Shown: positions 19,116 to 28,434, counted from the first letter of the stretch. The stretch: 64,000 nucleotides of DNA from CBDFMR01 sp965249765 (GCA_965249765.1 CBDFMR010000005.1:558001-622000), one strand, 5' to 3'. A program made the numbers and translations. The notes: generated from the letters alone by a model not told the origin.

Positions 19116-19526
19116 TACCCCGCCGCAAGCGGACGGGGTATCACTTCCCTCTCACCCAAAAAGGTCCAGTTGATTGCGATATATTTGTTTGTATTCTTTT
19201 CCTTGGTTTTGTACATATTTCATAAGCATTTCTGCATTCCCATATTGACTCACCGTATTTATATAATAGCCGCTTGTCCAAAACTTTCCGCCCCATAACT
19301 TCTTTTTCACTTCTGGATGGTGTCGGAAGGTCTCAATTGCTGTTATACTTTTTATCGTATTTACAACCTTCTTGGGTCAATACATCGGTACACTCTGTAT
19401 CAGAAAATGTACAGGACATACAATATGGTATAACAACAAACTCTTATTGTGGCTCTTTACAATATGTTCATCTTCCTTTCCTAAAAATACTAACTACACG
19501 AGACACCCGACGCAAGCGTGCGGGGA
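19116..19526 (-). mobile_element. Internally deleted IS200/IS605-family element
   Basis: Two subterminal hairpins of the same style, built on CGCAAGCG, mark the ends: ACCCCG..CGGGGT at 19116-19140 and CCCG..CGGGG at about 19506-19526. On the minus strand between them the transposase reads SHNKSLLLYHIVCPV, then jumps directly to HFLIQSVPMY, a stop codon, and then KKVVNTIKSITAIETFRHHPE...LWGGKFWTSGYYINTVSQYGN...YRNQLDLFG with its stop at 19152. About 50 residues of the usual TnpA, including most of the HUH region, are missing, and one sense codon is a stop. This copy cannot make active transposase, but its ends might be mobilised in trans. Confidence 0.75.
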
Positions 19527-19830
19527 ATGCTATGATTCAATTAATATCCACTAATCCAGGGAAAATTTATGGAGAGATGTCTCTTGATGACGGTATGACC
19601 GATGCGTTTTAAGGAAAACTGTATAACGGCCATTTTGAAGATGATAGATTATGGATCGAGTACAAGTATTCTACAGAAGGTGAAGAACAGATAACAGAAC
19701 TGGTCTTTAAACAAGACGGTGATAGGTTATATCAGGGTAGTTCACAATTGATTGAAAAAGACGGAAGGTTTACCATTGATAGAAATGTCGATGTAAGCTT
19801 CGTGGGTCCTTTTTTAAGGTGTTGTGCAAA
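19527..19830 (+). pseudogene. Decayed gene fragment of unknown function
   Basis: One frame reads NPGKIYGEMSLDDGMTDAF, a TAA at 19610-19612, then GKLYNGHFEDDRLWIEYKYS...ELVFKQDGDRLYQGSSQLIEKDGRFTIDRNV for some 65 further residues. The composition on both sides of the stop is that of a real protein. The start is lost at the IS remnant and the end dissolves after about 19830. Product unknown. Confidence 0.55.
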
Positions 19831-19917
19831 TAGCTGCCTAGTCCCATCACATGGGCGAATATCTCCTGCTGTCACATGCACATTCACCAGTGGTTTTTCA
19901 ACACAAGAGAAATAGTA

Positions 19918-19949
19918 AAACTCACCTTTTACAGTGAGTTTCTGTTTTT
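19918..19949 (+). terminator. Rho-independent terminator-like hairpin
   Basis: AAACTCAC and GTGAGTTT form an eight-pair stem with a short loop and a T-rich tail. It lies after the decayed fragment and may be its original terminator. Confidence 0.55.
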
Positions 19950-20040
19950 ATTGCGTACGCTTCCTTTGCTGTCTCTTCGCGATCATCTACGCCTAATGTC
20001 ACTCGGACATTAGCTTTACTACGTAAAGTTCGCTTGATGA

Positions 20041-20106
20041 GGTCATGAGCATGACCGAACGATTCCCGATCCATCTTGGATCGGGATGAAGACCCGTGTG
20101 GTCTTC
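20041..20106. repeat. Cluster of three consecutive hairpins
   Basis: Three perfect short stems follow each other: GGTCAT/ATGACC (20041-20056), TCCCGATCC/GGATCGGGA (20064-20086) and GAAGACC/GGTCTTC (20088-20106). No gene is near enough to make them leaders; the gap from 19830 to the tRNA is otherwise empty. This could be a small structured RNA, an IS end or a REP-like repeat. Confidence 0.4.
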
Positions 20107-20167
20107 AAGTAAGGAAACCACGAAGTGGAGTATAGTTTCGAATCCGCGTGAACAACATCCCATTAGT

Positions 20168-20206
20168 AAAAAGACCTCAACTCAAAATTTGAGTCAAGGT
20201 CTTTTC
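20168..20206 (-). terminator. Terminator of the tRNA-Cys gene
   Basis: On the minus strand AAGACCTTGACTCAAA pairs with TTTGAGTTGAGGTCTT and is followed by T residues, starting 7 bp after the tRNA 3' end. The hairpin is long and near-perfect. Confidence 0.75.
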
Positions 20207-20212
20207 TTTTCG

Positions 20213-20283
20213 AGGTCGCGAGCGGATTCGAACCGCTGTACAAGGTTTTGCAGACCTCTGCCTAACCGCTCGGCCACGCGACC
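20213..20283 (-). tRNA. tRNA-Cys (GCA)
   Basis: The 71-nt cloverleaf is complete: acceptor stem GGTCGCG/CGCGACC with discriminator T, D arm GCCGAGCGGTTAGGC, anticodon loop CTGCAAA giving GCA, short variable loop, and T arm with GTTCGAATC. CCA is not encoded and must be added. A strong terminator follows. No second tRNA lies beside it. Confidence 0.95.
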
Positions 20284-20348
20284 AAATTATTGGACGGCAA
20301 ATATAATGCATTTTACAATTCATATTTACCAATAAAGACATAACCGTA

Positions 20349-20356
20349 TATCTTTG
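20349..20356 (+). promoter_or_regulatory. Bacteroidota -7 element for the S37 peptidase gene
   Basis: TATCTTTG matches TAnnTTTG and lies 20 bp before the ATG at 20377. The -33 element was not resolved. Confidence 0.55.
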
Positions 20357-20376
20357 AAAACCAAAACACTAGTATC

Positions 20377-21669
20377 ATGAAAGTCGTTCATTGTTTTCTC
20401 GTCCTTTTTCTATCAGTTGTAGTCGGTTCTTCTCAAAACGACATTAGCGAACTGCTCATGAAGAAGATTCCTGGCATCAGTGTAAAAAAAATTAATACTG
20501 CGGATCACTATTTGCAAGAGTATGAAATAATGATTGAGCAACCACTAGATCATGATGATACTAGTCAAGGCACATTTAAGCAAAGGGTTTTTCTGTCTCA
20601 CTATGACAAGAAGGCTCCCGTGATATTTGTCACCGAGGGATACAGCGCCCGTGACCGTCAATATGAGTTATCTGACATGCTGAAAGCAAATCAATTAATC
20701 GTCGAGTATAGGTTTTTTGGTGAATCTGTACCTAAAAGTAATTTTGACTACGATTTCCTCACAAATGATCAGGCGATGGAGGACTTGCATCGTATCAGGA
20801 ATTTATTTGGGAAAATATATTGTAAAGAATGGATCTCTACTGGTATCAGTAAGGGCGGAACAACATCTCTCATTTATCGTTCAAAGTATCCAAAAGATGT
20901 CAAGGCAACTGTGGCTTATGTTGCTCCGCTACCAAAAGCCCGGGAAGACGAACGTTGTGATGACCATATTCTCGCCCAAGGCAGTGATGATTGCCAGTCG
21001 GCCTTAGCCATCTTTCAGAGGAACGCCTTGCACCAACGAGAGGATATCATACCTATGGTTGATAGTCTAGCACTGGCCGATAGCCTTACATTTAATAGGG
21101 TGGGAACGGCGGCTGCCTTTGAGTATGCTGTACTGGAATTTACCTTTTCTCTCTTTCAGTGGGGACACGACTGTGCCAAGGTAACGGGAAATGAAAGTCC
21201 GCAAGAGACATTTGAATTATTGAATACGGTCGTCGGATTTGACTTTTACTCCGATAAGACCATAGAGTACTTTGAGCCTTCTTTCTATCAGTTTATGAGA
21301 GAGAATGGATACTATGGTTTCATTCACTATCATATCAAGGATCTAATAGAAGAATTGGAAGATTTTGACAACGACACCTTTGGACCAAAAGGAGAGGACC
21401 TGAGTTTTAATGCTGATTATTTGAAAAGAGTACGGGTGTGGTTGTATCATCATGGTGATAAGGTGTTATATATTCAGGGAGAAGAAGATCCGTGGTCTGC
21501 ATGTGGCTACGTGCCTCATGAAAAGCAGAATGCCCTTTTAATGACTAAGAAGGGTGGAAATCACACGACAAGAATTAAATCATTTGAAAACCGTGAGAGG
21601 AAAAAAATATACAAGATTCTGGATAAGTGGTTGAAGTCTGAGGTTACAGAAATATATGAAGACAAATAA
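20377..21669 (+). CDS. Secreted S37 (PS-10 type) tripeptidyl aminopeptidase-like protein
   Basis: A 430-residue alpha/beta-hydrolase-fold peptidase with an N-terminal signal peptide (about 20 residues, ending VVGSSQ). The nucleophile elbow TGISKGG is in the first third, preceded by the EYRFFGES segment typical of the PS-10/S28-like group. YIQGEEDPWSACG and GGNHTTRI near the end probably supply the acid and the histidine. Such enzymes remove tripeptides from N-termini outside the cytoplasm. It has no T9SS domain. The gene is solitary with its own promoter, convergent with the aroG-like gene. Confidence 0.8.
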   Translation: MKVVHCFLVLFLSVVVGSSQNDISELLMKKIPGISVKKINTADHYLQEYEIMIEQPLDHDDTSQGTFKQRVFLSHYDKKAPVIFVTEGYSARDRQYELSDMLKANQLIVEYRFFGESVPKSNFDYDFLTNDQAMEDLHRIRNLFGKIYCKEWISTGISKGGTTSLIYRSKYPKDVKATVAYVAPLPKAREDERCDDHILAQGSDDCQSALAIFQRNALHQREDIIPMVDSLALADSLTFNRVGTAAAFEYAVLEFTFSLFQWGHDCAKVTGNESPQETFELLNTVVGFDFYSDKTIEYFEPSFYQFMRENGYYGFIHYHIKDLIEELEDFDNDTFGPKGEDLSFNADYLKRVRVWLYHHGDKVLYIQGEEDPWSACGYVPHEKQNALLMTKKGGNHTTRIKSFENRERKKIYKILDKWLKSEVTEIYEDK

Positions 21670-21699
21670 TGCTTGTTTTAATAATAATTGTCAAAACAA

Positions 21700-22776
21700 T
21701 TAATCTTTGACCGTGTTTTCTTCTTCCCTAAAGATCTCCTCCTGCTGATCGATGCTCTCATCGTGGATTACTGATATTAAGTTTTTCAAAAACTCCTCCC
21801 TCAGTTGATTGGAATGGGCTTGAGCTGTACATCGTTCAATGATGTCATTCCAGCGTTTCCTTTGTAGAATAGTCATATTGGTATCTCTTTTATACACTCC
21901 GATCTGCCTTGAAATGTTCATTCTATTCGCCAGCAGGTGAATGATCTCATCATCCAAGTGGTCGATTTCCCTCCGTAGATACTCTAGCTGGCTCTGCATT
22001 GGCTGATCGTCTTCAAAGTCCTCTCTCAGTACTAGTCCATTCAGGAGTTTCTCCAGTGCTTCAGGTGTTATCTGCTGAGCTGCATCACTCCATGCGCTAT
22101 CTGGATCAATATGCGACTCAATCATCAGGCCATCAAAGTTAAGGTCCATGGCCTTTTGGGCTACCGTCTGTAGGATATCCCTTCTCCCACATATATGACT
22201 AGGATCATTGATAAGCGCTAAGTCTGGTCGTTGCCTTTTAAACTCGAGAGGTATCTGCCATTGGGGTCGATTCCGAAATCGCTTCTCTCCTACAAATGAA
22301 AAACCTCTGTGAATCCCGCAGACATGTTGAACACCTGCCTTCTCGATACGTTCTACGCTACCCAGCCAAAGTGAGAGATCTGGGTTTATCGGGTTCTTAA
22401 CCATGACGGGTATATCCACTCCCTTTAGGGCATCTGATATCTCTTGTACAATGAACGGATTTACGGACGTACGGGCTCCGATCCACAAGACATCGATTTT
22501 GTGCTGGAGACATTTTTCCACATGTGATGCCTTGGCTACTTCTACTGTGACGGGAATACCCAGTTCTTGGCTCACCCGAGATAACCACGGAAGCCCCTTT
22601 TTCCCTACTCCTTCAAATGAATCTGGTCGAGTGCGTGGTTTCCATATTCCAGCCCGATACAGCTGTACACGATCGATTTTTTTCAATGCTATAGCCGTAT
22701 CCATTACTTGCTCTTCTGTCTCAGCGCTACATGGACCTGCAATTATATATGGAGAGCTTCCTTTCTTTTTAAACAA
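21700..22776 (-). CDS. Bifunctional DAHP synthase / chorismate mutase
   Basis: A 358-residue fusion. Residues 1-250 form a type I-beta DAHP synthase (IAGPCSAE, YRAGIWKPRTRPDSFEG, WIGARTSVNPF, INDPSHICGRRD, MIESHIDPDSAWSDA) that makes the first shikimate-pathway intermediate. Residues 265-350 form an AroQ-type chorismate mutase (LRREIDHLDDEIIHLLANRM...IGVYKRDTNM). The mutase domain lets chorismate or prephenate control the synthase and feeds Phe/Tyr synthesis. This domain order is common in Bacteroidota. No other aromatic-pathway gene is beside it. Confidence 0.94.
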   Translation of the reverse strand: MFKKKGSSPYIIAGPCSAETEEQVMDTAIALKKIDRVQLYRAGIWKPRTRPDSFEGVGKKGLPWLSRVSQELGIPVTVEVAKASHVEKCLQHKIDVLWIGARTSVNPFIVQEISDALKGVDIPVMVKNPINPDLSLWLGSVERIEKAGVQHVCGIHRGFSFVGEKRFRNRPQWQIPLEFKRQRPDLALINDPSHICGRRDILQTVAQKAMDLNFDGLMIESHIDPDSAWSDAAQQITPEALEKLLNGLVLREDFEDDQPMQSQLEYLRREIDHLDDEIIHLLANRMNISRQIGVYKRDTNMTILQRKRWNDIIERCTAQAHSNQLREEFLKNLISVIHDESIDQQEEIFREEENTVKD

Positions 22777-22839
22777 AGTTCTTTGATTATTCGATCAACA
22801 ATATTGTGTTCTTTACCCTTTGCTTAATGAAGTTATTCA

Positions 22840-24087
22840 TTATTTGTTCAGCACTGGTGTAGAATGAGGAATTTTTATTGTGAAATACAAGAAGAAAACT
22901 ACCACTCCAATAGTTATGAAAGCAGCTACCAGTGAATAATCCGCTACCCACCCAAATGCTGGGGCCATCGTTACAATAAATATTGATTTCAAAAAACTCT
23001 CGACACTCAGGGCGGTGGTTCTTTCATCCTTTTTTATAGCACCTGATATTACATCCACAAATATTGGCCTCCTTATATTCTTGACAATAAATAAACCTAC
23101 CACCCCGACTGTGGCAATAATATAGAGTTCACCCCTTAGGGAAAGTCCTATCAACAACAGTAGAATTACCATAAGGGCCAATGATCTATTCATCCATTGG
23201 GTTGCCGGGGCATATTTCATTACCTTATATACTACTCTTGATCCATAAGCACTTATAAGATACATAGTTCCATAGATGATTGCCAAGGCCACTTCTAGTA
23301 TTCGATCATGGTCATCACCAATGGCTATTGCTCCTATAAAACTTAAGACCAATATTACCTGGACATAGTCTTTCGTAATAGTTACTGTCCCATCAAAGAT
23401 GGCCCCTGACAACAAGGTTTTGTTTGATTTTAGATTAGAGCCTAGACTGTTCATCTTTGTTACCATTTCCTTCCATATTGTGCCAATACTCAATGTGTCC
23501 ATAGTCCTATCATTAAGGTAAGAGGGGTAAGAAAGGACGAGAATAAAGTCTAGCAGATAGGGCACAATGCAAATAAGAAACAGCTCTTTGGGGTCTCCCA
23601 ACCAATAGGCCAGAAAAACCAACGATATTGATGAACTCGCCGACCCTAACATTGAAAATGACCGAGTACGACCATAAACGTAAGTCCTGTGCGTAAACCA
23701 TGACTTGTGGTCGAGATAATCAAGGATCATTGCCTTGTGACACCCAGATCTAAAAGCTTCTCCAAGGCCGTAGAAAATAAATGCAAAACCATACTGTATG
23801 AATGTGGTCGAAAAAAAGAAAATAACGAAGGATACAATGTAGAATATAAAGCCCGCTGCCAGTGTGTTACGCTTTCCATATATATCAGCTATTACACCGC
23901 TTGGTATCTCAAATATGTAAACGACACCCTCTCTTATGGCATATAATAAGCCGATCTCAAAAAATGAGACCTTATCATGTATCAACAGCAATAATAGAAC
24001 TGGCTCAAAAAATCGCAGATTCTTCAGCAAGCCATAAACGCAGAATTTCCAAATCTGCTTATCATTATTGATCACCCTATAATCCAA
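22840..24087 (-). CDS. MFS transporter
   Basis: A 415-residue protein with about 12 hydrophobic segments. The loop after helix 2 (PSGVIADIYGKRNT) is the usual MFS motif A with its G-x-x-x-D-x-x-G-R/K-R-x shape. The second half has a weaker counterpart. The general family is clear but the substrate is not; the sequence resembles putative drug or metabolite exporters. It starts divergently from the alpha/beta hydrolase gene, 65 bp away. Confidence 0.8.
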   Translation of the reverse strand: MDYRVINNDKQIWKFCVYGLLKNLRFFEPVLLLLLIHDKVSFFEIGLLYAIREGVVYIFEIPSGVIADIYGKRNTLAAGFIFYIVSFVIFFFSTTFIQYGFAFIFYGLGEAFRSGCHKAMILDYLDHKSWFTHRTYVYGRTRSFSMLGSASSSISLVFLAYWLGDPKELFLICIVPYLLDFILVLSYPSYLNDRTMDTLSIGTIWKEMVTKMNSLGSNLKSNKTLLSGAIFDGTVTITKDYVQVILVLSFIGAIAIGDDHDRILEVALAIIYGTMYLISAYGSRVVYKVMKYAPATQWMNRSLALMVILLLLIGLSLRGELYIIATVGVVGLFIVKNIRRPIFVDVISGAIKKDERTTALSVESFLKSIFIVTMAPAFGWVADYSLVAAFITIGVVVFFLYFTIKIPHSTPVLNK

Positions 24088-24152
24088 GTATCTAAATTAA
24101 GAATCAAGGAGCCAACATTGTGATAAGAATATGGTTTTATATTGCACAGTCA

Positions 24153-24959
24153 ATGAATAAGAAAAAACCACTCACTAGTTCTGTGGGTAATGCAGTTTCC
24201 CTAGACTTCAGATCCCATGGCAACGGTGAACCCATTATGATCCTTCACGGTCTCCTAGGCAGCAAGGACAATTGGAACACTTTGGCAAAAAAGTGGGCCG
24301 GTCTCGGATACAAGGTTGTTTTGCCAGATCTCCGCGATCACGGCCGCTCACCACATACCGATCAAATCACCTATCAGCTTATGGCTGCAGATACCATCAG
24401 GCTTATTGAAGATCTTCAGCTCGGCGCCGTAACGCTAGTGGGTCACTCCATGGGGGGGAAAGTGGCAATGCAGTTGGCGTTAGATATGCCTGATCTTGTT
24501 CGGGACTTAATAATTATAGATATTTCACCCAAAGAGTACTTACTTGGTCATGAGGTTATCTTCAATGCCTTATTGGGCTTGGATCTAAGCAACCTACATA
24601 GTAGAACCGATGCTGCGGACCACCTTAAAAAATATATTGAGGACGAGGGTGTTGTTTTGTTCCTTTTAAAAAATCTAAGCAGAAAAAAAGCGGGCGGCTT
24701 TGTGTGGAAAGTGAATTTACCTGTGATAATAGACAATTACAATTCCATCCTTACTTCCATCGAATCTAAATATCCATACAATTCTCGATCTCTATTTATC
24801 AGAGGAAGTAAATCCCCATACATTGCCGATGAAGATTTCTCCATTATACGCAACTTATTCCCTCTGGCTGAGATTGTAACAATAATGGAGGCTGGACATT
24901 GGGTACATGCCGAAAAGCCACAAGAATTGTTCGGTGTCATTAATGACTTCCTCAAGTAG
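24153..24959 (+). CDS. Alpha/beta-hydrolase (YbfF-like esterase)
   Basis: About 268 residues from the ATG at 24153; a GTG at 24120 would add 11 hydrophobic residues of doubtful value. Motifs: oxyanion segment HGLLGSKDNW, DLRDHGRSPH, nucleophile GHSMGGKVAMQLA and catalytic His in EAGHWVHAEKP. These match the YbfF/acyl-CoA esterase subgroup of cytosolic hydrolases. The physiological ester is unknown. It is followed by the S41 protease gene on the same strand, 63 bp on. Confidence 0.85.
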   Translation: MNKKKPLTSSVGNAVSLDFRSHGNGEPIMILHGLLGSKDNWNTLAKKWAGLGYKVVLPDLRDHGRSPHTDQITYQLMAADTIRLIEDLQLGAVTLVGHSMGGKVAMQLALDMPDLVRDLIIIDISPKEYLLGHEVIFNALLGLDLSNLHSRTDAADHLKKYIEDEGVVLFLLKNLSRKKAGGFVWKVNLPVIIDNYNSILTSIESKYPYNSRSLFIRGSKSPYIADEDFSIIRNLFPLAEIVTIMEAGHWVHAEKPQELFGVINDFLK

Positions 24960-25022
24960 TTAATAAATATTATTTCACCCCATACTTTCGTTTTATAAGA
25001 CATTGCACAATAAACATTTAAG

Positions 25023-26660
25023 ATGAAAAACATTCACATAAGCAAAAAAGCACGACTCGTGGCTATTGTCCTAGTATTTTTCATGGGTACTGCTGCCATT
25101 ACAGTGAAGAACGATAAGCTGTATGAAATATCAAAAAACATTGATATTTTCGTCAATATATACAAGGAGATAAATACCAACTATGTCGATGACCTCGACC
25201 CTTCTGCACTAATGCGCACAGGTGTGGATGCCATGCTGGGTTCACTAGATCCTTATACCAACTACATTTCAGAGGCACAGGTAGAGCATTATCGTATCAA
25301 TACGGATGGTCAATATAGCGGCATCGGGGCCGTTACAGGTATTGTTGATGGGGTCGTTACCATTATGGAACCCATTATTGACGGTCCTGCTTATAAGGCG
25401 GGTCTACGTGCTGGTGATCAGATCCTAAAAGTAAATGGCGAAAGCACGAGCGGTAAGAGTCGTGAAGACTTAGATCGAGTAGTTCGTGGTACAATCGGGA
25501 CTGATGTGTCCTTTCTAGTGAAGAAGGTCGGTGGAACGACTGAGAACGTGGTGCTTACCCGAGCTTTGGTGGAAGTACCCAATGTGCCCTACAGTGGTAT
25601 GGTTTCCGACAATGTAGCTTATGTTGCTTTGTCCACATTTACCATGAATGCCGGTCAAAACATTGCAAAGGCCTTGCGAGATCTGAAATCACAAAACCCG
25701 GATCTACAGGGGGTCATACTAGATCTACGTGGAAATGGTGGAGGTCTTTTGAGAGAGGCTGTCAACGTAAGCAATGTATTTGTTGGAAAAGACGAAGTGG
25801 TGGTCAGTACCAAAGGAAAGGTCAGGGACCGAGATAAATACTATAAGACTCGGGGTGCTGCCACCGACGAGGGGATAAATCTCGCAGTACTAATAAATAA
25901 GAAGTCCGCTTCAGCATCAGAAATTGTCTCGGGCACAATTCAGGATCTTGACAGAGGTGTACTTATAGGACAGCGTTCATATGGAAAGGGTCTCGTGCAG
26001 AATACCGCAGATGTAGGATACAACTCGAGAGTAAAGTTGACAATATCAAAGTACTATATCCCCAGTGGCAGATGTATACAGTCTGTTGAGTATGAAAACG
26101 GAGAACCCAAGGACATACCTGATGATCAGCGGGCGGTTTTCTACTCACGTAACAAGCGAGAGGTTCTCGATGGAGGGGGCGTGTCTCCTGATATTAAATT
26201 AGATGCGATCAAGACGCCCGACTTTGTTAAGTCTCTGCTAAAAGATCACATGGTTTTCAAGTATGTCAATAATTATGCTCGAAATGTAGACAGCATAGGA
26301 GCTTTGGGAGAATATCAATTCAGCGATTATCAAGATTTTGTGCGTTTTGTCAACACCGAAAATTATACTCCTGACTCTGAATTGACAAAGAAACTTTCTA
26401 CAGCTAAAGAGGCTGCAGACGATCCTGCTGTAGTGTCTCAGCTCGAGTCACTCATCGCTAACATTGGAAGCAAGAGTGCCACCTATTTACAGGAGTATCA
26501 GCCGTTCATAGTATCCGCCATTGAGAAAGAGATGGCAACTAGGTACTATTTTCAAGAGGGCAAAGCGCAACAAAGATTACGCAATGATCCTGAAGTGGAG
26601 GAGGCAATAAGAATCCTTAATGATGATAAAGCCTATAGTTCTATACTTAAAAAGGGATAA
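25023..26660 (+). CDS. S41 C-terminal processing peptidase
   Basis: A 545-residue envelope protease. The N-terminal hydrophobic anchor (about 10-27) is followed by a helical cap, a PDZ domain (about 95-170, with YKAGLRAGDQILKVNG) and the tail-specific protease core. The catalytic Ser lies in the SASASE motif (295-300) and the Lys in YGKGLVQ (Lys322). The C-terminal helical extension is typical of the Bacteroidota CtpA group. It probably degrades or trims exported proteins by their C-termini. It is cotranscribed with tsaB, which starts 2 bp later. Confidence 0.93.
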   Translation: MKNIHISKKARLVAIVLVFFMGTAAITVKNDKLYEISKNIDIFVNIYKEINTNYVDDLDPSALMRTGVDAMLGSLDPYTNYISEAQVEHYRINTDGQYSGIGAVTGIVDGVVTIMEPIIDGPAYKAGLRAGDQILKVNGESTSGKSREDLDRVVRGTIGTDVSFLVKKVGGTTENVVLTRALVEVPNVPYSGMVSDNVAYVALSTFTMNAGQNIAKALRDLKSQNPDLQGVILDLRGNGGGLLREAVNVSNVFVGKDEVVVSTKGKVRDRDKYYKTRGAATDEGINLAVLINKKSASASEIVSGTIQDLDRGVLIGQRSYGKGLVQNTADVGYNSRVKLTISKYYIPSGRCIQSVEYENGEPKDIPDDQRAVFYSRNKREVLDGGGVSPDIKLDAIKTPDFVKSLLKDHMVFKYVNNYARNVDSIGALGEYQFSDYQDFVRFVNTENYTPDSELTKKLSTAKEAADDPAVVSQLESLIANIGSKSATYLQEYQPFIVSAIEKEMATRYYFQEGKAQQRLRNDPEVEEAIRILNDDKAYSSILKKG

Positions 26661-26662
26661 TC

Positions 26663-27349
26663 TTGAGTAGAATACTGTGTATTGAAACTTCATCCGAAAA
26701 GTGTTCGGTTGCATTGTCTGTTGAAGGAGAGATTGCTGCCTCGTGTATAGCAAATGATGACTTTTCTCACAGCAGAGAGCTAACACTTCTTGTAGACACT
26801 TGCCTGAGGCAGAGCGGTATTTCCCTAGAAGACCTTAACGCAGTTGCTGTCTGTAGTGGTCCAGGCTCATTTACTGGTTTAAGGGTAGGTCTGAGTGCTG
26901 CTAAGGGATATTGCTATGGTCTAGGTGTTCCTCTTATAGGTGTCAGTGCCTTATATCTACTTGCGATGAGTCTACGGGCTCGGGTAAAACCCAATGATTT
27001 GCTTCTACCTATGGTAGATGCTCGTCGATCTGAAGTTTATGTTGCCATATACGATGGTCATCTGGAGGAGCTTGAACGAGCGCATCCCTTAATTCTAGGC
27101 GAGGACTCATTTTCGTCATATAGGGATGGTAGGACGTGGCATGTCGCTGGTAGTGGTGCCAAAAAATCTATTGCTTTACTTCAATACGATTCATTAATGA
27201 AAAGTGATGCTCATCTATCGGCTTCATCAATGTGTGATATCGCCTATCAGAAGTTCCTGGATTCTTCTTTTGAGAATATAGCCTCTTTTATTCCTCAGTA
27301 TATCAAAGAACCAAATATTACTACTCCAAAAAAAAACTTGCTCGCCTAG
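26663..27349 (+). CDS. tsaB: tRNA t6A biosynthesis protein TsaB
   Basis: A 228-residue ASKHA-fold protein that partners TsaD in threonylcarbamoyl transfer to tRNA. The family signature GPGSFTGLRVGLSAAKG is at about 71-87, and the start SRILCIETSSEKCSVAL is typical. The start codon is TTG, placed 2 bp after the protease stop, so translational coupling is likely. The last residues are basic. The partner tsaE is at 13336. No oddity in the coding region. Confidence 0.93.
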   Translation: MSRILCIETSSEKCSVALSVEGEIAASCIANDDFSHSRELTLLVDTCLRQSGISLEDLNAVAVCSGPGSFTGLRVGLSAAKGYCYGLGVPLIGVSALYLLAMSLRARVKPNDLLLPMVDARRSEVYVAIYDGHLEELERAHPLILGEDSFSSYRDGRTWHVAGSGAKKSIALLQYDSLMKSDAHLSASSMCDIAYQKFLDSSFENIASFIPQYIKEPNITTPKKNLLA

Positions 27350-27496
27350 GGAACTAACACTTAGTATACAGGTTATTATATATATAATTTTTATATATGT
27401 GAAGAGTGTTTTATTGCACCCACGACAGTCTTTTCAAAATTGGTACAGTTTTGGTTTATATAATGCCGTATTGCAAGAACATTCAAATTATTTCCT

Positions 27497-27835
27497 ATGA
27501 GAAACAAGAAAAACGAAACTGTTATTCTTAAAAAAGGAGGGAAGGAAGTTCAATTAGATTACGCAGATTTGAGGAAAGCAGTACTTGTCCTCAGAGCTGT
27601 AAATCATAAATTGCGTCAAAGAATCATCGATATTCTCGAGGATTCGGAGACTATGACTGTAACCGATATATATATCAAGTTGAGATTGGAACAGTCAGTA
27701 GCTTCCCAGCACCTCGCCATTTTGAGAAGAGCAGGCGTTGTTTTTACCGAGAGACAAGGTAAGTTTATTTACTATTCGTTAGACAAGGAAAGGCTCGCTC
27801 AGATATCAAGATTGGTAGAAGAGCTTGTTGGGTAA
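27497..27835 (+). CDS. ArsR-family winged-helix regulator, first copy
   Basis: A 112-residue protein. The HTH core is ALRAVNHKLRQRIIDIL...MTVTDIYIKLRLEQSVASQHLAILRRAGVVF followed by a wing with RQGKFIYYSLD. There is no Cys-rich metal site, so it probably senses something other than the classical metals. A similar regulator follows at 28052. The spacing of 216 bp suggests separate promoters. The target genes are unknown. Confidence 0.85.
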   Translation: MRNKKNETVILKKGGKEVQLDYADLRKAVLVLRAVNHKLRQRIIDILEDSETMTVTDIYIKLRLEQSVASQHLAILRRAGVVFTERQGKFIYYSLDKERLAQISRLVEELVG

Positions 27836-28051
27836 AAGATTACTTTAACCACAAAAACTGATAGTATTGATTTAGAGTAATTTACACTAAAAAACCAACC
27901 TGTCTTTATCATAAGACGACATAAGAAACCGCAATCCTTATATCAGGGAGTTACAAATGACAATTTTTTGTAATATTTCTTTGATATAAGGATTTTTTAT
28001 TTCATATTTGCTCTCAAGGTCACACTACAAAATAGGAAATAAGAAAAACTT

Positions 28052-28360
28052 ATGAGAAAGACTAAGGTTATTTTCAATGCAGAGAAACTGCATGTTTCGA
28101 ATGAGCTCATGCGTGCTCTGGCCCATCCCCTTAGACTTAGGATATTGAAATTTATCGACGACAGCGGAAATATCAATGTGAATAAGATCTACAAAGCACT
28201 ACAAATCGAACAATCTATTACTTCACAACATTTAAAGATTCTGCGACTAGCTGGAATTGTAAATGCTGAGAAAAGTGGAAAGCTCGTTTCGTATAAAATC
28301 AACTACAATGTAGTTGAACGTGCTGAGAAAGCAGTAAACAACTTTTTAGGAAAATCATAA
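28052..28360 (+). CDS. ArsR-family winged-helix regulator, second copy
   Basis: A 102-residue protein with the same layout as its neighbour: ALAHPLRLRILKFID...NVNKIYKALQIEQSITSQHLKILRLAGIVNAEKSGKLVSYKIN. The two share the EQS-x-x-S/TQHL-x-ILR-AG recognition helix and are probably paralogues from an old duplication. No metal-binding cysteines are seen. A bidirectional terminator follows. Confidence 0.85.
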   Translation: MRKTKVIFNAEKLHVSNELMRALAHPLRLRILKFIDDSGNINVNKIYKALQIEQSITSQHLKILRLAGIVNAEKSGKLVSYKINYNVVERAEKAVNNFLGKS

Positions 28361-28380
28361 TACTACCCCTAAATAACTAA

Positions 28381-28413
28381 AAATGCCGAGGAGTTTTCCT
28401 CGGCATTTTTTTT
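28381..28413. terminator. Bidirectional rho-independent terminator
   Basis: AAATGCCGAGGA and TCCTCGGCATTT pair perfectly around GTTT, with eight T on the plus strand and five on the minus strand. It separates the ArsR gene from the convergent broken T9SS gene. Confidence 0.9.
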
Positions 28414-28434
28414 ATTCTACGACTCAGTCCTTAA

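Noticed and set aside
20096..20335. A 79-codon plus-strand frame
   Set aside because: It runs through the antisense of tRNA-Cys and its terminator.
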